Source: Devosia sp. (GTDB taxonomy: Bacteria > Pseudomonadota > Alphaproteobacteria > Rhizobiales > Devosiaceae). From it: a DNA stretch of 64,000 nucleotides. Positions 17,146-26,061 of the stretch are shown here, piece after piece. Position 1 is the stretch's first letter; every line of letters begins with the position of its first letter. The notes below the pieces were generated by a model. It had not been told where the DNA came from and did not search any database. It was given only the letters and a program-made list of their open reading frames with translations. A program made the position numbers and the translations under genes. The stretch lies in the NCBI GenBank assembly GCA_016713105.1, contig JADJPS010000021.1, forward strand, positions 186,001 to 250,000, in the 5' to 3' direction.

Positions 17146-17220
17146 TCAAACGCGCCCCTCCGGCTGCCAGCGGCTTCCGTTGCTAAAATACCAATAGAAG
17201 TAGGTGGCGCGGAGGTTCAT
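17146..17220 (-). CDS. Aromatic-rich leader peptide of aroG
   Basis: A 24-codon frame starting ATG with GGAGG-poor but plausible context reads MNLRATYFYWYFSNGSRW, then QPEGRV and TGA. Seven of 24 residues are aromatic, with YFYWYF in a row (three Tyr, two Phe, one Trp) and a second Trp at residue 18. It stops 30 bases before the attenuator hairpin. By analogy with trp and phe operon leaders, ribosome stalling at low charged Tyr, Phe or Trp tRNA would prevent terminator formation and raise DAHP synthase. Confidence 0.8.
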   Translation of the reverse strand: MNLRATYFYWYFSNGSRWQPEGRV

Positions 17221-17253
17221 GGGCCGAGTCTGTAGCGTAGGCCGGCCGACTTG

Positions 17254-17703
17254 TCACGCGGGTTGATCGTCGCTCCCGGTCGCGGCCGCCCGGATGGCAG
17301 CGAAGACGCGCAAGGCGGCGTCGATATCGGCGTCGGCGAGTTCGGAGAACACCTCGCGGCGCACCGCCATCAGGGCCTCGTTGACTGCACCGACGACGCG
17401 GCGGCCCTCCTGCGTATAGGAGACGACGTTGGCGCGCCGGTCGGAGGGATCGGGCTCGCGGCGTACCAGCCCGGAGGCCTCGAGTTCGTCGATCAGGCGG
17501 ACCATCGAGGCGCCCTCGATGCCCACCGCCTCGGCTAGTGCGTTCTGGCGGACATTGTCGCCCAGCCGCTCGATCCAGACGAGCGGCGCGGAGGCCGCCT
17601 CCGACACCCCGTGACGCGAGGCGGCCTGGCGGGCCATCTTGCGCCACAGGCGCCCGGCGAGCACCAGTTCCCGCGTCAAGTCGCGCAGAGGGCCATCGGG
17701 CAT
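17254..17703 (-). CDS. MarR-family transcriptional regulator
   Basis: 149 residues from ATG 17703 (MPDGPLRDLTREL). Winged-helix core: PLVWIERLGDNVRQNALAEA, VGIEGASMVRLIDELEASGL and RREPDPSDRRANVVSYTQEG, with the MarR wing Asp-Arg pair. The open frame goes on to 17835, but the added part is not family-like. It is upstream of the aroG leader on the same strand and divergent from the DUF1127 gene; no target is evident. Confidence 0.87.
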   Translation of the reverse strand: MPDGPLRDLTRELVLAGRLWRKMARQAASRHGVSEAASAPLVWIERLGDNVRQNALAEAVGIEGASMVRLIDELEASGLVRREPDPSDRRANVVSYTQEGRRVVGAVNEALMAVRREVFSELADADIDAALRVFAAIRAAATGSDDQPA

Positions 17704-17989
17704 GCTGGACCGCCTCCGGTTGCGGCGCGCCATGCGGGGCGCGCAGGGGTATCGCCCGGGAGGAACCACATTTCGACGCCGCAGGGCAACAGCCGTCAGG
17801 AAGTTACGGAGGTGAACGGAGTTCGACCGAGGCACTACGTGCTTCGCGCGGGCCGGCGACGAGGCGAGCAGAACTTAACGGCGGTTAACCCGGCTTGCAC
17901 AGGGGGCATGGCTCCGGTGCAGATTACACTACTGGTCGAGTCGGGTAAGTAGCACTATTTCAGCGTCATCAAACAGAAGGGGAAACCAG

Positions 17990-18133
17990 ATGAACATCCG
18001 CCAGAAGCTCTCGCAGATCATCGCCTACAACCGCACCGTGCGCGAGCTGAGCTCGCTCAGCAACATCCAGCTGCGCGACCTCGGCATTACCCGCGACGGT
18101 ATCCGCAACGTGGCCCGTACCGCGGTCAACTGA
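17990..18133 (+). CDS. DUF1127 small protein
   Basis: 47 residues, too short for many gene callers: MNIRQKLSQIIAYNRTVREL, then the DUF1127 signature LSNIQLRDLGITRDGI. Basic and helical. DUF1127 proteins are widespread small proteins of alpha- and gammaproteobacteria; some bind RNA and affect sRNA or mRNA turnover (CcaF1 of Rhodobacter). Preceded by AGAAGGGG at good spacing and followed by a strong terminator. The cuckoo-like RNAs of this window are 41 kb away, not adjacent as in Rhodobacter. Confidence 0.9.
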   Translation: MNIRQKLSQIIAYNRTVRELSSLSNIQLRDLGITRDGIRNVARTAVN

Positions 18134-18157
18134 GCGGTTCTGCAGAACCGGCTACCC

Positions 18158-18185
18158 GAGAGGCGCCCCCGCGGGCGCCTCTTGT
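18158..18185 (+). terminator. Intrinsic terminator of the DUF1127 gene
   Basis: Stem GAGGCGCCC / GGGCGCCTC with a four-base loop followed by TTGTG. A second hairpin, CGGTTC-TGCA-GAACCG at 18136-18151, lies just before it, so the 3' end of this short mRNA is strongly structured. Confidence 0.7.
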
Positions 18186-18274
18186 GTCTCTGGCCCATCG
18201 GGGGCCGGACGAGGGGGACGGATTTCGCGTCAGCGTCCTGAACCGACAGTCGGGCCTCTCCTGCTCCCGCGGCG

Positions 18275-19075
18275 TCAGCCCCCGGCGCCCTGATAGTTTC
18301 GCAGGCACCAGCGCCAGTGCAATGTGGCCAGCAGTGCCATGGCCGGCCCGGCGAGCAGGCAGGCGGCACCGGCCCAGTCGCCCAGCAGGGGTACCGGCTT
18401 GTCGAGCAGCACCGCGACGGGGACGGTGCTGATGAAGCCCAGCGGCACGACGGTGAGCAGCATGAACTGGATGGGCAAGGGGAAGATGGCGACGGGGTAG
18501 CGGGCCAGTTCCCAGAATCCGAAGAAGACCGAATAGAGGTGGCGCGAACGCACCCACACCATGGCGCTGGCGCCGATCATGGTCATCAGGGCGCAGACCA
18601 CCAGCGCGCCGCTGACCAGAGTGGCAAGGAAGAACAGGGATGCCGGCAGCGACCAGGCGATATCAACCTGGGTCAGCGCCCACCCCATGAGGCCGATGGC
18701 CAGAACGATGTGTCCGGTATAGCCGATGTTGAGGCCTGAGAAGACCAGGTAGGCCCATGGGCTGACAGGCTTCACCAGGATGGCATCCATGCTGCCTTGC
18801 CGGACGAGGTCTTCCATGACGCGAAACTGGGTGAAGCTGAATGAGGCCCCCAGGGAGTAGGCGAGGAGGTGGAAGCTCAGCAGCAGCGCCATGTCCGGCC
18901 AGGTCCAGCCGGCGAGCGTACCGAAGCGGCTCACGATCAGGGCAATGGCGGTGTACATGGCGCCGTAGGACGCCACCTGCGAGACCCAGGCGAGGAGCAT
19001 GGCGCCCGGATACTCCAGTCTGGTGCGCACGAACATGGCGACCAGACGGGGGATTAGGCGCAGGGTGCGGGTCAC
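18275..19075 (-). CDS. ABC-2 family transporter permease (COG3694 type)
   Basis: 266 residues, six predicted membrane segments, with the family pattern FTQFRVMEDLVRQGSMDAIL and VKPVSPWAYLVFS. GTG start at 19075, overlapping or abutting the stop of the next permease. It is the third gene of a three-gene exporter: ATPase, permease, permease. Relatives are annotated as daunorubicin- or viologen-type exporters on weak evidence, so the cargo is not known. The open frame continues upstream as a shadow of the second permease. Confidence 0.87.
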   Translation of the reverse strand: MTRTLRLIPRLVAMFVRTRLEYPGAMLLAWVSQVASYGAMYTAIALIVSRFGTLAGWTWPDMALLLSFHLLAYSLGASFSFTQFRVMEDLVRQGSMDAILVKPVSPWAYLVFSGLNIGYTGHIVLAIGLMGWALTQVDIAWSLPASLFFLATLVSGALVVCALMTMIGASAMVWVRSRHLYSVFFGFWELARYPVAIFPLPIQFMLLTVVPLGFISTVPVAVLLDKPVPLLGDWAGAACLLAGPAMALLATLHWRWCLRNYQGAGG

Positions 19076-19077
19076 TC

Positions 19078-19881
19078 TCAGCCCCCCTGCACGATAAGGC
19101 GGTGACGGGCACGCGACCACAGCCAGGCGAGACCGGCCAGCAGCACGGCCAGCCAGCCAAGGCCGATGCCGAAGTAGATCAGCGCCTGGATCGCGTCGAG
19201 CCTGCCGAGGTAGATCGCCGAGGGATAGTAGCTCACCCAGGCGAAAGGCAGGTGGCCCGCGATGGCGGCGAGCCAGCCGGGGAACAGCCAGAGCGGCACC
19301 AGCCCGCCCGACAGCAGGGTCATCAGGCTCATCAGGAACCACTCGAGGGCGAAGACGGTCATCAGCCAGAAGGCGAGAAGGCCGGCCAGAGTCGCCAGGG
19401 TGAACAGCATGGCAAAGGACAGCGCCCAGAAGGCAAGGAAGGCGAGGCCGTGAAACAGGCTGGCCGGGGCCACCAGCCCGTAGGTGAGGCCGACGATGAC
19501 GGTGATCGGCAGCACGATGAGCAGCAGCTGGAAGGCGAAATTGCCGAAATGGCTGGCCAGCAGGTAGGCCGGATAGTGCAGCGGCCTCAGCAGCATGACG
19601 GTGACGTCCCCGGTCTGGACGGCGTTCCCCACTTCATTGATGAGGCGCGAGAAATCCCAGTACAGCACGGGTCCTGCCAGCACCGCGTAGGTGATCGCCT
19701 CGGGCAGCGAGACGCCATCGACGGTGGCGCCGGACGCCGCGCCATAGACCGAGATCCAGATGGCGATGCGAGCGAAGATGAACACCAGATCGCCGAACGC
19801 CGCGGCCCACACGGCATTGCGATAGGCAAGTCGGGTCTGGAAGGTCCTGACGGTGAAGGCCGCGTAGGCCGCGCTTCTCAC
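19078..19881 (-). CDS. ABC-2 family transporter permease (COG4587 type)
   Basis: 267 residues, six membrane segments, with YRNAVWAAAFGDLVFI at the N-terminus and NEVGNAVQTGDVTVMLLRP in the cytoplasmic loop, matching the partner permease in sequence logic (region of LVRQGSMDAILVKP there). Its ATG overlaps the stop of the ATPase gene by four bases. Forms a heterodimeric membrane domain with the downstream permease by inference. Confidence 0.87.
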   Translation of the reverse strand: MRSAAYAAFTVRTFQTRLAYRNAVWAAAFGDLVFIFARIAIWISVYGAASGATVDGVSLPEAITYAVLAGPVLYWDFSRLINEVGNAVQTGDVTVMLLRPLHYPAYLLASHFGNFAFQLLLIVLPITVIVGLTYGLVAPASLFHGLAFLAFWALSFAMLFTLATLAGLLAFWLMTVFALEWFLMSLMTLLSGGLVPLWLFPGWLAAIAGHLPFAWVSYYPSAIYLGRLDAIQALIYFGIGLGWLAVLLAGLAWLWSRARHRLIVQGG

Positions 19882-20879
19882 GCTGCGCCCGCCAGGTTCG
19901 GCTTCTGCTGGTAGAAGGTGCGAATCACCTCCTCGATTGCCGGCTCGTCGAGCGCCACGTCCTTGAGGTCGTAGCCGCTGCCCAGTTCGGTCAGCACGTC
20001 GAGAATAGAGACGTCCTCGCGATCGAGCAGGAAGTGCTTGGCGGCGCCGTCATCGCGGACGAGCCGCGCCGTAGTGAGGTTCAATGGGCCGGGATCGCTG
20101 CCGAACTCGAGCCTCAGGCGGCGGCGCGCGCCGAGCGCCGAACGCAGTTGCCCCAGTTCTCCATCGAACAGCAGCCGGCCGTCATCGACCATGATCAGGC
20201 GCGGGCAGATCTCCTCGATATCCTGCAGGTCGTGGGTGGTCAGGATGATGGTGGTGCCGCGCTCGCGATTGACGCGGGCGAGGAATTTCCGCGTAGCGTC
20301 CTTGGCGACGACGTCGAGTCCGATGGTGGGTTCGTCGAGGAACAGGATCTTCGGGTCATGCAGCAGCGCCATGGCGATTTCGGCGCGCATGCGCTGGCCC
20401 AGGCTGAGCTGGCGCACCGGGCGATCGAGGTAGTCGCTCATTGCCAGCATGTCGCTGAGGAAGGCGAGGTTCTCGGCGTAGCGGGGCTCGGGGATATCGT
20501 AGATGTGGCGGTGCAGGGCAAAGCTGTCGCGCACCGGCAGATCCCACCAGAGCTGGCTGCGCTGGCCGAACACCACGCCGATCTGGGCGGCATTGACGAT
20601 GCGGTGGCTGTGCGGCTCGCGGCCGAGCACGCTGAGGCGGCCGGCGCTGGGCACCAGAATGCCCGTCATCATCTTGATCATGGTGGATTTGCCGGCGCCG
20701 TTGGGGCCGAGATAGCCGACCGCTTCGCCCGCGGCGATCGAGAACGAGACATCGCGCACCGCGTTCACCGTGGTGAACTCGCCGCTGAACAGGCTGCGGA
20801 TCGATCCGACGAGGCCTGGCCGGCGCCGAGCCTGGCGGAAGGTCTTGGTGACACCGCTGACGGTAATGATCGCCGACAT
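19878..20879 (-). CDS. ABC transporter ATP-binding protein (export type)
   Basis: 333 residues. Walker A GPNGAGKSTMIKMMTG, Q-loop in GVVFGQRSQLWWDLPV, signature LSLGQRMRAEIAMAL, Walker B KILFLDEPTIGLD and H-loop ILTTHD are all intact. The extra C-terminal 90 residues are common in ABC-2 exporters. It leads the operon with two permeases. No accessory periplasmic protein is encoded nearby. Confidence 0.92.
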   Translation of the reverse strand: MSAIITVSGVTKTFRQARRRPGLVGSIRSLFSGEFTTVNAVRDVSFSIAAGEAVGYLGPNGAGKSTMIKMMTGILVPSAGRLSVLGREPHSHRIVNAAQIGVVFGQRSQLWWDLPVRDSFALHRHIYDIPEPRYAENLAFLSDMLAMSDYLDRPVRQLSLGQRMRAEIAMALLHDPKILFLDEPTIGLDVVAKDATRKFLARVNRERGTTIILTTHDLQDIEEICPRLIMVDDGRLLFDGELGQLRSALGARRRLRLEFGSDPGPLNLTTARLVRDDGAAKHFLLDREDVSILDVLTELGSGYDLKDVALDEPAIEEVIRTFYQQKPNLAGAA

Positions 20880-21000
20880 CGCAATCCCTCAAAAGCACCA
20901 AGGATAGGCGATTCTCGTGGGCTTGGGGATAGGGGTTTGCCACTCCTTCCGGCTTTGCCGCTCCGCAAGCCATGAGCGGGACGATCGGCGCGGCCGTGCC

Positions 21001-22881
21001 TCAGCTGCTGTTGAAGTGGTCGTAGATCTGTTGGGCCAACTGGTCGGAGACGCCAGGGACGGTGGTGAGGTCGGCGAGGGCAGCGCGGCTGACCGCCTTG
21101 GCGGAGCCGAAGCGTTGCAGCAGGGCGCGCTTTCTCGTGGGGCCGATGCCTTCGATCTCATCGAGCGGGTTCGTGATGGCGTCTTTCTTCCTGCGGGCGC
21201 GGTGGGTGCCGATGGCGAAGCGGTGGGCTTCGTCGCGCAGGCGCTGCACGTAGTAGAGCACGGGGTCGCGGTGCGGCAGCATGAAGGCCTCTCGGCCTTC
21301 CATGAAGAACTTTTCGCGGCCGGCATCGCGCTCCTCGCCCTTGGCGATGCCAATGAAGGTGACCTCGCGCGGCAGGTCGAGGCCGGCGATCACCTCGCGC
21401 ACGGCGTTGAGCTGGCCGGCGCCGCCATCGATGAACACCACGTCGGGCCAGTCAGGCATGCCCTCTTCCTCGTCCTCGATTTCGGGGCCGCCGCTCTCAT
21501 TGGCGAGGCGCGTGAAGCGGCGGGTCAGCACCTCGCGCATCATGCCGAAATCGTCGCCCGGGGTGATCTCGGTCGATTTGATGTTGTAGGTCCGGTAGTG
21601 CTTCTTGCTCAGGCCGTCCTCGCCGGCAACGATCATGGCGCCGACGGCGTTGGTGCCGGAAATGTGCGAGTTGTCGTAGACCTCGATGCGGCGCGGCGGT
21701 TCGTCGAGGCCGAACAGGTTGGCGACGCCCTCGAGCAGCGTCTTCTGCGTCGCGCCTTCGGCGAGCTGCCGGCCCAACGCCTCGCGCGCATTGTTGAGCG
21801 CGTGGGCGGCGAGTTCGCGCTTCTCGCCACGCTGCGGGGTGAGCACGGTGACCTTGTGGCCGGCCCGGGCGGAGAGCGCCTCCTCGATCAGCTCGCGCTC
21901 GACGAGGTCGTGCGAGAGCAGGATCTGGCGGGGCGGGGGGCGGTCCTCGTAGAACTGGGAGAGGAAGGCCTCGAGCACCTCGGCATCGGAAAGCGAGGCA
22001 TCGGCGCGCGGCCGGAAGGCATGGTTGCCCCAGTTCTGGTAGGCGCGGAAGAAGAACACCTGGACGCAGAACTGCCCGGCCTCGTGGGCGATGGCGAAGA
22101 TGTCGGCTTCCTCGACAGTCTTTGCTGCCGCGTCGCTGCCGCCCTGCACCTGGGCGAGGGCGGAGATGCGGTCGCGCAGCAGAGCAGCGCGTTCGAAATC
22201 AAGGGCTTCGGCGGCGGCATTCATTTCGGCAGCGAGGTGATCCTGCACCGAGCGGGACTTGCCGGAGAGGAACTGGCGGGCCTCCTCGACCAGTTCTGCA
22301 TAGTCGGGAAGCGAGATCACTCCGGTGCAGGGGGCCGAGCAGCGTTTGATCTGGTGCAGCATGCAGGGGCGGGTGCGCCCCTTGTAGAAGCTGTCCGAGC
22401 AGGTGCGCAGGAGGAACGCCTTCTGCAGCGAGTTGATGGTGCGCTTGACGGCCAGCGCCGAGGCGAAGGGGCCGAAATAGTGGCCCTTGATGCGCCGGCT
22501 GCCGCGATGCTTCCTGAGTTCGGGCGCCGGGTGCTCGGTGGCGATGAGGATGTAGGGAAAGCTCTTGTCGTCGCGCAGCAGCACGTTGAAGCGGGGCTTC
22601 AACCGCTTGATCAGGTTGGCCTCGAGCAGCAGCGCCTCGGCCTCGGTCTCGGTGCGGACGAACTCCATGTTGGCGGTGGCGGCGACCATCCGCTGGATCC
22701 GGATGTCGAGGCCCTCTGGCCGCGTGTAGTTGGTGACACGCGCCTTGAGGCTGCGCGCCTTGCCGACATAGATGACCTCGCCTGCCGCATCGAACATGCG
22801 GTAGACGCCGGGCGAGGCCGGCAGGGTCTTGACGAAATTGCGGATGACCTCCGGGCCGGAGGCGGGCACCGGGTCGGTCAT
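21001..22881 (-). CDS. uvrC: Excinuclease ABC subunit C
   Basis: Makes both incisions in nucleotide-excision repair. 626 residues, the usual length. Domains in order: GIY-YIG nuclease (PGVYRMFDAAGEVIYVGKA, residues 20-100), UVR motif (ALDFERAALLRDRISALAQ, about 210-230), RNase H-like nuclease with VYDNSHISGTNAVG and DGGAGQLNAVREV, and C-terminal helix-hairpin-helix (IEGIGPTRKRALLQRFGS). Start overlaps the upstream SDR stop by four bases. uvrB is about 8 kb away in this window. Confidence 0.96.
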   Translation of the reverse strand: MTDPVPASGPEVIRNFVKTLPASPGVYRMFDAAGEVIYVGKARSLKARVTNYTRPEGLDIRIQRMVAATANMEFVRTETEAEALLLEANLIKRLKPRFNVLLRDDKSFPYILIATEHPAPELRKHRGSRRIKGHYFGPFASALAVKRTINSLQKAFLLRTCSDSFYKGRTRPCMLHQIKRCSAPCTGVISLPDYAELVEEARQFLSGKSRSVQDHLAAEMNAAAEALDFERAALLRDRISALAQVQGGSDAAAKTVEEADIFAIAHEAGQFCVQVFFFRAYQNWGNHAFRPRADASLSDAEVLEAFLSQFYEDRPPPRQILLSHDLVERELIEEALSARAGHKVTVLTPQRGEKRELAAHALNNAREALGRQLAEGATQKTLLEGVANLFGLDEPPRRIEVYDNSHISGTNAVGAMIVAGEDGLSKKHYRTYNIKSTEITPGDDFGMMREVLTRRFTRLANESGGPEIEDEEEGMPDWPDVVFIDGGAGQLNAVREVIAGLDLPREVTFIGIAKGEERDAGREKFFMEGREAFMLPHRDPVLYYVQRLRDEAHRFAIGTHRARRKKDAITNPLDEIEGIGPTRKRALLQRFGSAKAVSRAALADLTTVPGVSDQLAQQIYDHFNSS

Positions 22882-23681
22882 GTTCGCCGCGGGGTGGGGC
22901 CGCGGCGGGCCGGGAACTCGAGGTGCTCGCCACCATCGAGGGCGATCATCTGGCCGGTCATCGCTGGGAGGGCGAGGATGGCCATGACGCCATCGGCGAT
23001 CCCGGCTTCGTCGGCGCTGGTGCCGAGCGGCAGTTCGGTGAGGCGCCGCGCGTGCGCCTCGGGCGTCACGTGCGGCGGCGGCACGGTGGGACCGGGGGCG
23101 ATGGCGTTGACGCGGATGTGTGGCGCCAGCGACTGGGCCAGCGTGCGCGTCATGGTCCAGAGCACGGACTTGCTCAGCGTGTAGGTGAAATAGGCGGGCG
23201 ACAGATCGAGGATGCGCTCGTCGATGATGTTGATGATGTTGCCCGCAATCCCTTCAGGCAGCTGGGCAGCGAAGTCGCGCGACAGGAAGGCCGGCGCCTC
23301 GGCGTGGACGGTGAAGTGCGCGTCCCAGAGGGCTTCGTCGAGGTCGAAAACGGCGTCTCGCTCGAAGATCGAGGCGTTGTTGACGAGCACGGTGAGGGGC
23401 CCGAACGGGCGGGCGGCCGCGGCCATCAGCCCGGCGCGCTGCGCACGGTCGGCAAGGTCGGCGCCGACCGTCGCCGCCCGACCTCCGGCGGCGCGGATCG
23501 CTGCTGCGGTCGCCTCTGCCTTCGCCGCAGAACTGCGGTAGTGGACGAGCACCGCCCAGCCGGCCGCGGCCAGGCGGTTGGCAATGGCGGCGCCGACGCG
23601 GTCGGCGGCGCCGGTGACGAGGGCTACCCCGGGCGCGGCGCCCTCGGTGGCGATATGGTGATCTGGCGATGCGGAGGTCAT
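22878..23681 (-). CDS. SDR-family oxidoreductase, FolM/pteridine-reductase-like
   Basis: 267 residues. NAD(P) motif TGAADRVGAAIA (TGxxxRxG, as in FolM and pteridine reductases), VLVNNASIF, catalytic region INIIDER (Asp instead of Ser, also seen in FolM-like proteins) and YTLSK (YxxxK). The family includes dihydromonapterin reductase. Coupled to uvrC by a four-base overlap, a pairing found in several Hyphomicrobiales. Substrate inferred only. Confidence 0.85.
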   Translation of the reverse strand: MTSASPDHHIATEGAAPGVALVTGAADRVGAAIANRLAAAGWAVLVHYRSSAAKAEATAAAIRAAGGRAATVGADLADRAQRAGLMAAAARPFGPLTVLVNNASIFERDAVFDLDEALWDAHFTVHAEAPAFLSRDFAAQLPEGIAGNIINIIDERILDLSPAYFTYTLSKSVLWTMTRTLAQSLAPHIRVNAIAPGPTVPPPHVTPEAHARRLTELPLGTSADEAGIADGVMAILALPAMTGQMIALDGGEHLEFPARRGPTPRRT

Positions 23682-23868
23682 GAGTCGCCTGCAAGATAGG
23701 GCCTTCGCCCGCGAGCTTCAATTCAAGCCGTCAGGGTGCCAGAAGGTGGCAGCAGCCGCCACCTTCTGGGGCGGCAATCCAGCCCCGCCGGGTGCCTGCG
23801 GCCTTGCATCGGGGCGCTCCCGGGCCCATTGCTCTGCGCGGAGTGCCCTCAAGATCGCGAGTCCAGCA

Positions 23869-24807
23869 GTGAGTGATGCCGCATCGCCCCGAGCGCGGGT
23901 CGACAATGTCGCCCTTGGCATCGGGCTCAGCCTCCTTGCCATCCTGATCTTCGGGGTGCAGGACGCCATGGCCAAGCTGCTCGTGCAGGGCATTTCCCCC
24001 TTCCAACTGGCGATGATGAGGTTCTGGGCCTTTGCGGCGTTCTCGTTGGTGCTGGTGGCGCGGCAGGCGCCGTTGAGACAGGCGTTCCGGTCGCGACATC
24101 CCTGGCTGCAGGTGGCGCGCGCAGTGCTGCTGGTGCTCGACATCTGGCTGTTCGCCATTGCGCTGATCGACGTGCCGCTGGCGGAACTCCAGGCGATCGT
24201 ACTGGTCTATCCGCTGCTCGCGACGCTGTTCGCCATCCCGATCCTGGGCGAGAAGGTGGGCCTGTTCCGCTTCGTCGCAGTCGGCATCGGGTTCATGGGG
24301 GCGCTGGTGATCGTCCGGCCCGGGGGACTGCCGATCGACTGGGGCGTGCTGGCGGGGATCGGCTCTGCCGTCTGCTACGCGGTCTACATTGCGCTGACCC
24401 GCAAGGTATCGCGGCACGATTCGACGGCGACCAGCATGGTCTATGTCGGCATTGTCGGGCTGGCGCTGACGAGCGCGGTCGGAGTGTTCTTCTGGGCGCC
24501 GCTCGAGCCCGGCTCGCTGCTGCTGGTCGGGGCGGTGATGCTGACCTCGACGGCCGCGCACGGGCTGATGATGGTGGCACTGGCGCGCGCGCCGGCCAGC
24601 ACCTTGCAGCCGTTCAACTACATGTCGCTGCCGCTCGGCATTGCGCTCAGTTATGTGGTCTTCGGCCACCTGATCGACCCGGTGGCACTGCTGGGCGGCG
24701 CGGTGATCGTCGGTGCCGGCCTCGTGGTGATGGCGCGCGAGCGGCACCTCTCCCGGCAGGGGCGCAAGGTGCCTGTGGTTCCCGCCGAGGAATCGCCGAC
24801 GCACTGA
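23869..24807 (+). CDS. DMT-superfamily (EamA) transporter
   Basis: 312 residues with ten hydrophobic segments in two EamA repeats: first around ILIFGVQDAMAKLLVQGISP, then GVLAGIGSAVCYAVYIALTR. Inner-membrane exporter of small metabolites; cargo unknown. GTG start at 23869 (VSDAASPRARVDN); the open frame reaches back to 23680 but the added part lacks coding character. Divergent from the SDR-uvrC pair. A second, distant EamA transporter is at 47852-48745. Confidence 0.88.
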   Translation: MSDAASPRARVDNVALGIGLSLLAILIFGVQDAMAKLLVQGISPFQLAMMRFWAFAAFSLVLVARQAPLRQAFRSRHPWLQVARAVLLVLDIWLFAIALIDVPLAELQAIVLVYPLLATLFAIPILGEKVGLFRFVAVGIGFMGALVIVRPGGLPIDWGVLAGIGSAVCYAVYIALTRKVSRHDSTATSMVYVGIVGLALTSAVGVFFWAPLEPGSLLLVGAVMLTSTAAHGLMMVALARAPASTLQPFNYMSLPLGIALSYVVFGHLIDPVALLGGAVIVGAGLVVMARERHLSRQGRKVPVVPAEESPTH

Positions 24808-24817
24808 TCGGGCCGCG

Positions 24818-25213
24818 CTACCCGAAGCGGCTGGCGAGCCAGACGCCGCCGGCGGCGGAGGCGGCAGTCAGCAGCGTGCCCCAGGCCATGTCGACCAGGG
24901 CGACGGTGGGGGTGAAGCCGCGCAGGGTCGAGAGATTGGTGAGGTCATAGGTGCCGTAGGCGACGAGGCCGAGGACGGCGCCCATCAGCAGGGCTTTCAG
25001 CACATCGCCCTCGGCCGGAGCGGCGACGAGGATGACGAGACCCGCCACGTAGGCGAGGTAGAAACCGGCGGCGATGAGCAGGTTGGGCTGTTCGAGCAGC
25101 AGGTCGCCCAATTCCCGCCGGTAGAAGTTCTTGCCGGTCAGTGACAGCCAGACGAAGTCGAGCGGGAAGAACACCGCGGCGCAGGCCGCGAACAGGATCA
25201 GGTATTTGGTCAA
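24818..25213 (-). CDS. DUF2177 family membrane protein
   Basis: 131 residues with four hydrophobic segments. The DUF2177 pattern is seen: FFPLDFVWLSLTGKNFYRREL in the first half and YGTYDLTNLSTLRGFTP, then DMAWGTLLTAASA. Function unknown; inner membrane. Convergent with the DMT transporter (11-base gap). Confidence 0.85.
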   Translation of the reverse strand: MTKYLILFAACAAVFFPLDFVWLSLTGKNFYRRELGDLLLEQPNLLIAAGFYLAYVAGLVILVAAPAEGDVLKALLMGAVLGLVAYGTYDLTNLSTLRGFTPTVALVDMAWGTLLTAASAAGGVWLASRFG

Positions 25214-25346
25214 TTTGGCCTCGCCGCGCAGGATTCATCTAGTGTAACGCGTTGGGAGCGTGCCGGATCACTCTCGCTCCCTTGAATCGTGACCCCGGGA
25301 TGGGCATTTGTGCGCGGTTGGCGCATGCGCCCGGATGGAGGCTCGG

Positions 25347-25787
25347 ATGGTGATCGTTCTCGAAATCCTCTTGGTCGTCGGCGTCGTCGGGCTGGCAGTG
25401 AGCTACCTGTTCCGGGGGCGCCGCGAGGCGCAGCGGCAGGCACTGACCGAGAGCCGGGTCGAGGCCTACATGCAGACCATCCGCCGCGAGGGCAGCAACG
25501 CCGAGTTGCTGGCGATGAGCGATGCGGAGCTCAAGGAACTGCTGCTGTCGAGCGCGCGGAACCTCAGGGTGCAGTCGGAGCGCAAGTGGTACCTGCTGGT
25601 GGGCGGGGGCGTGGTGGCGTTCCTTGCCGCCATCATGGTGGGAACCGAGGAGGGGACGCGCGGCTTCGGCGTTGCGATGCTGGTCGGCGCGGCGGTGCTT
25701 TACGGTCTCAACGAGTATTTTGGCCGGCGCATGAAGGAGCCGTTGCAGAAGCGCGGCATCGACGCCGAGCGGCTGCGGGTCGAATGA
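25347..25787 (+). CDS. Membrane protein, hypothetical
   Basis: 146 residues. One membrane segment at the N-terminus (VIVLEILLVVGVVGLAVSYL), a charged central helix region (RREAQRQALTESRVEAYMQ), then two closely spaced membrane segments. ATG 25347 follows GGAGG at good spacing and is preferred to ATG 25335. No family recognised. Convergent with the next small gene (2-base gap). Confidence 0.65.
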   Translation: MVIVLEILLVVGVVGLAVSYLFRGRREAQRQALTESRVEAYMQTIRREGSNAELLAMSDAELKELLLSSARNLRVQSERKWYLLVGGGVVAFLAAIMVGTEEGTRGFGVAMLVGAAVLYGLNEYFGRRMKEPLQKRGIDAERLRVE

Positions 25788-25789
25788 GT

Positions 25790-25999
25790 TCAGAGCCGGC
25801 GCATGCGTCCGACCATGAAGATGGCGGCGCCGGCGATGATCAGCAGGAACGGCGCCAGCACCAGGATGGAGAGCAGCGTACCGTCGAGGTGCACCGCGCC
25901 GGCGGCGCCGCGCAGTTCGGCCAAGCCGAAGCGCTCGAGCGCGAAGATGCCGATGCCCAGCGTGACGAGGGTAGAGGCGAGCTTGACGTAGGGCTTCAT
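25790..25999 (-). CDS. Small membrane protein, hypothetical
   Basis: 69 residues with two membrane segments (STLVTLGIGIFALERFGLA and ILVLAPFLLIIAGAAIFMV). Starts 60 bases upstream of the first SH3-like gene on the same strand. No family recognised. Confidence 0.6.
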   Translation of the reverse strand: MKPYVKLASTLVTLGIGIFALERFGLAELRGAAGAVHLDGTLLSILVLAPFLLIIAGAAIFMVGRMRRL

Positions 26000-26061
26000 G
26001 GCGGCTCCGGACGCTGGACGAGGCCTAGTTAGGCCTCGCCCGGTGCCGCTTCAAGGGGCTG

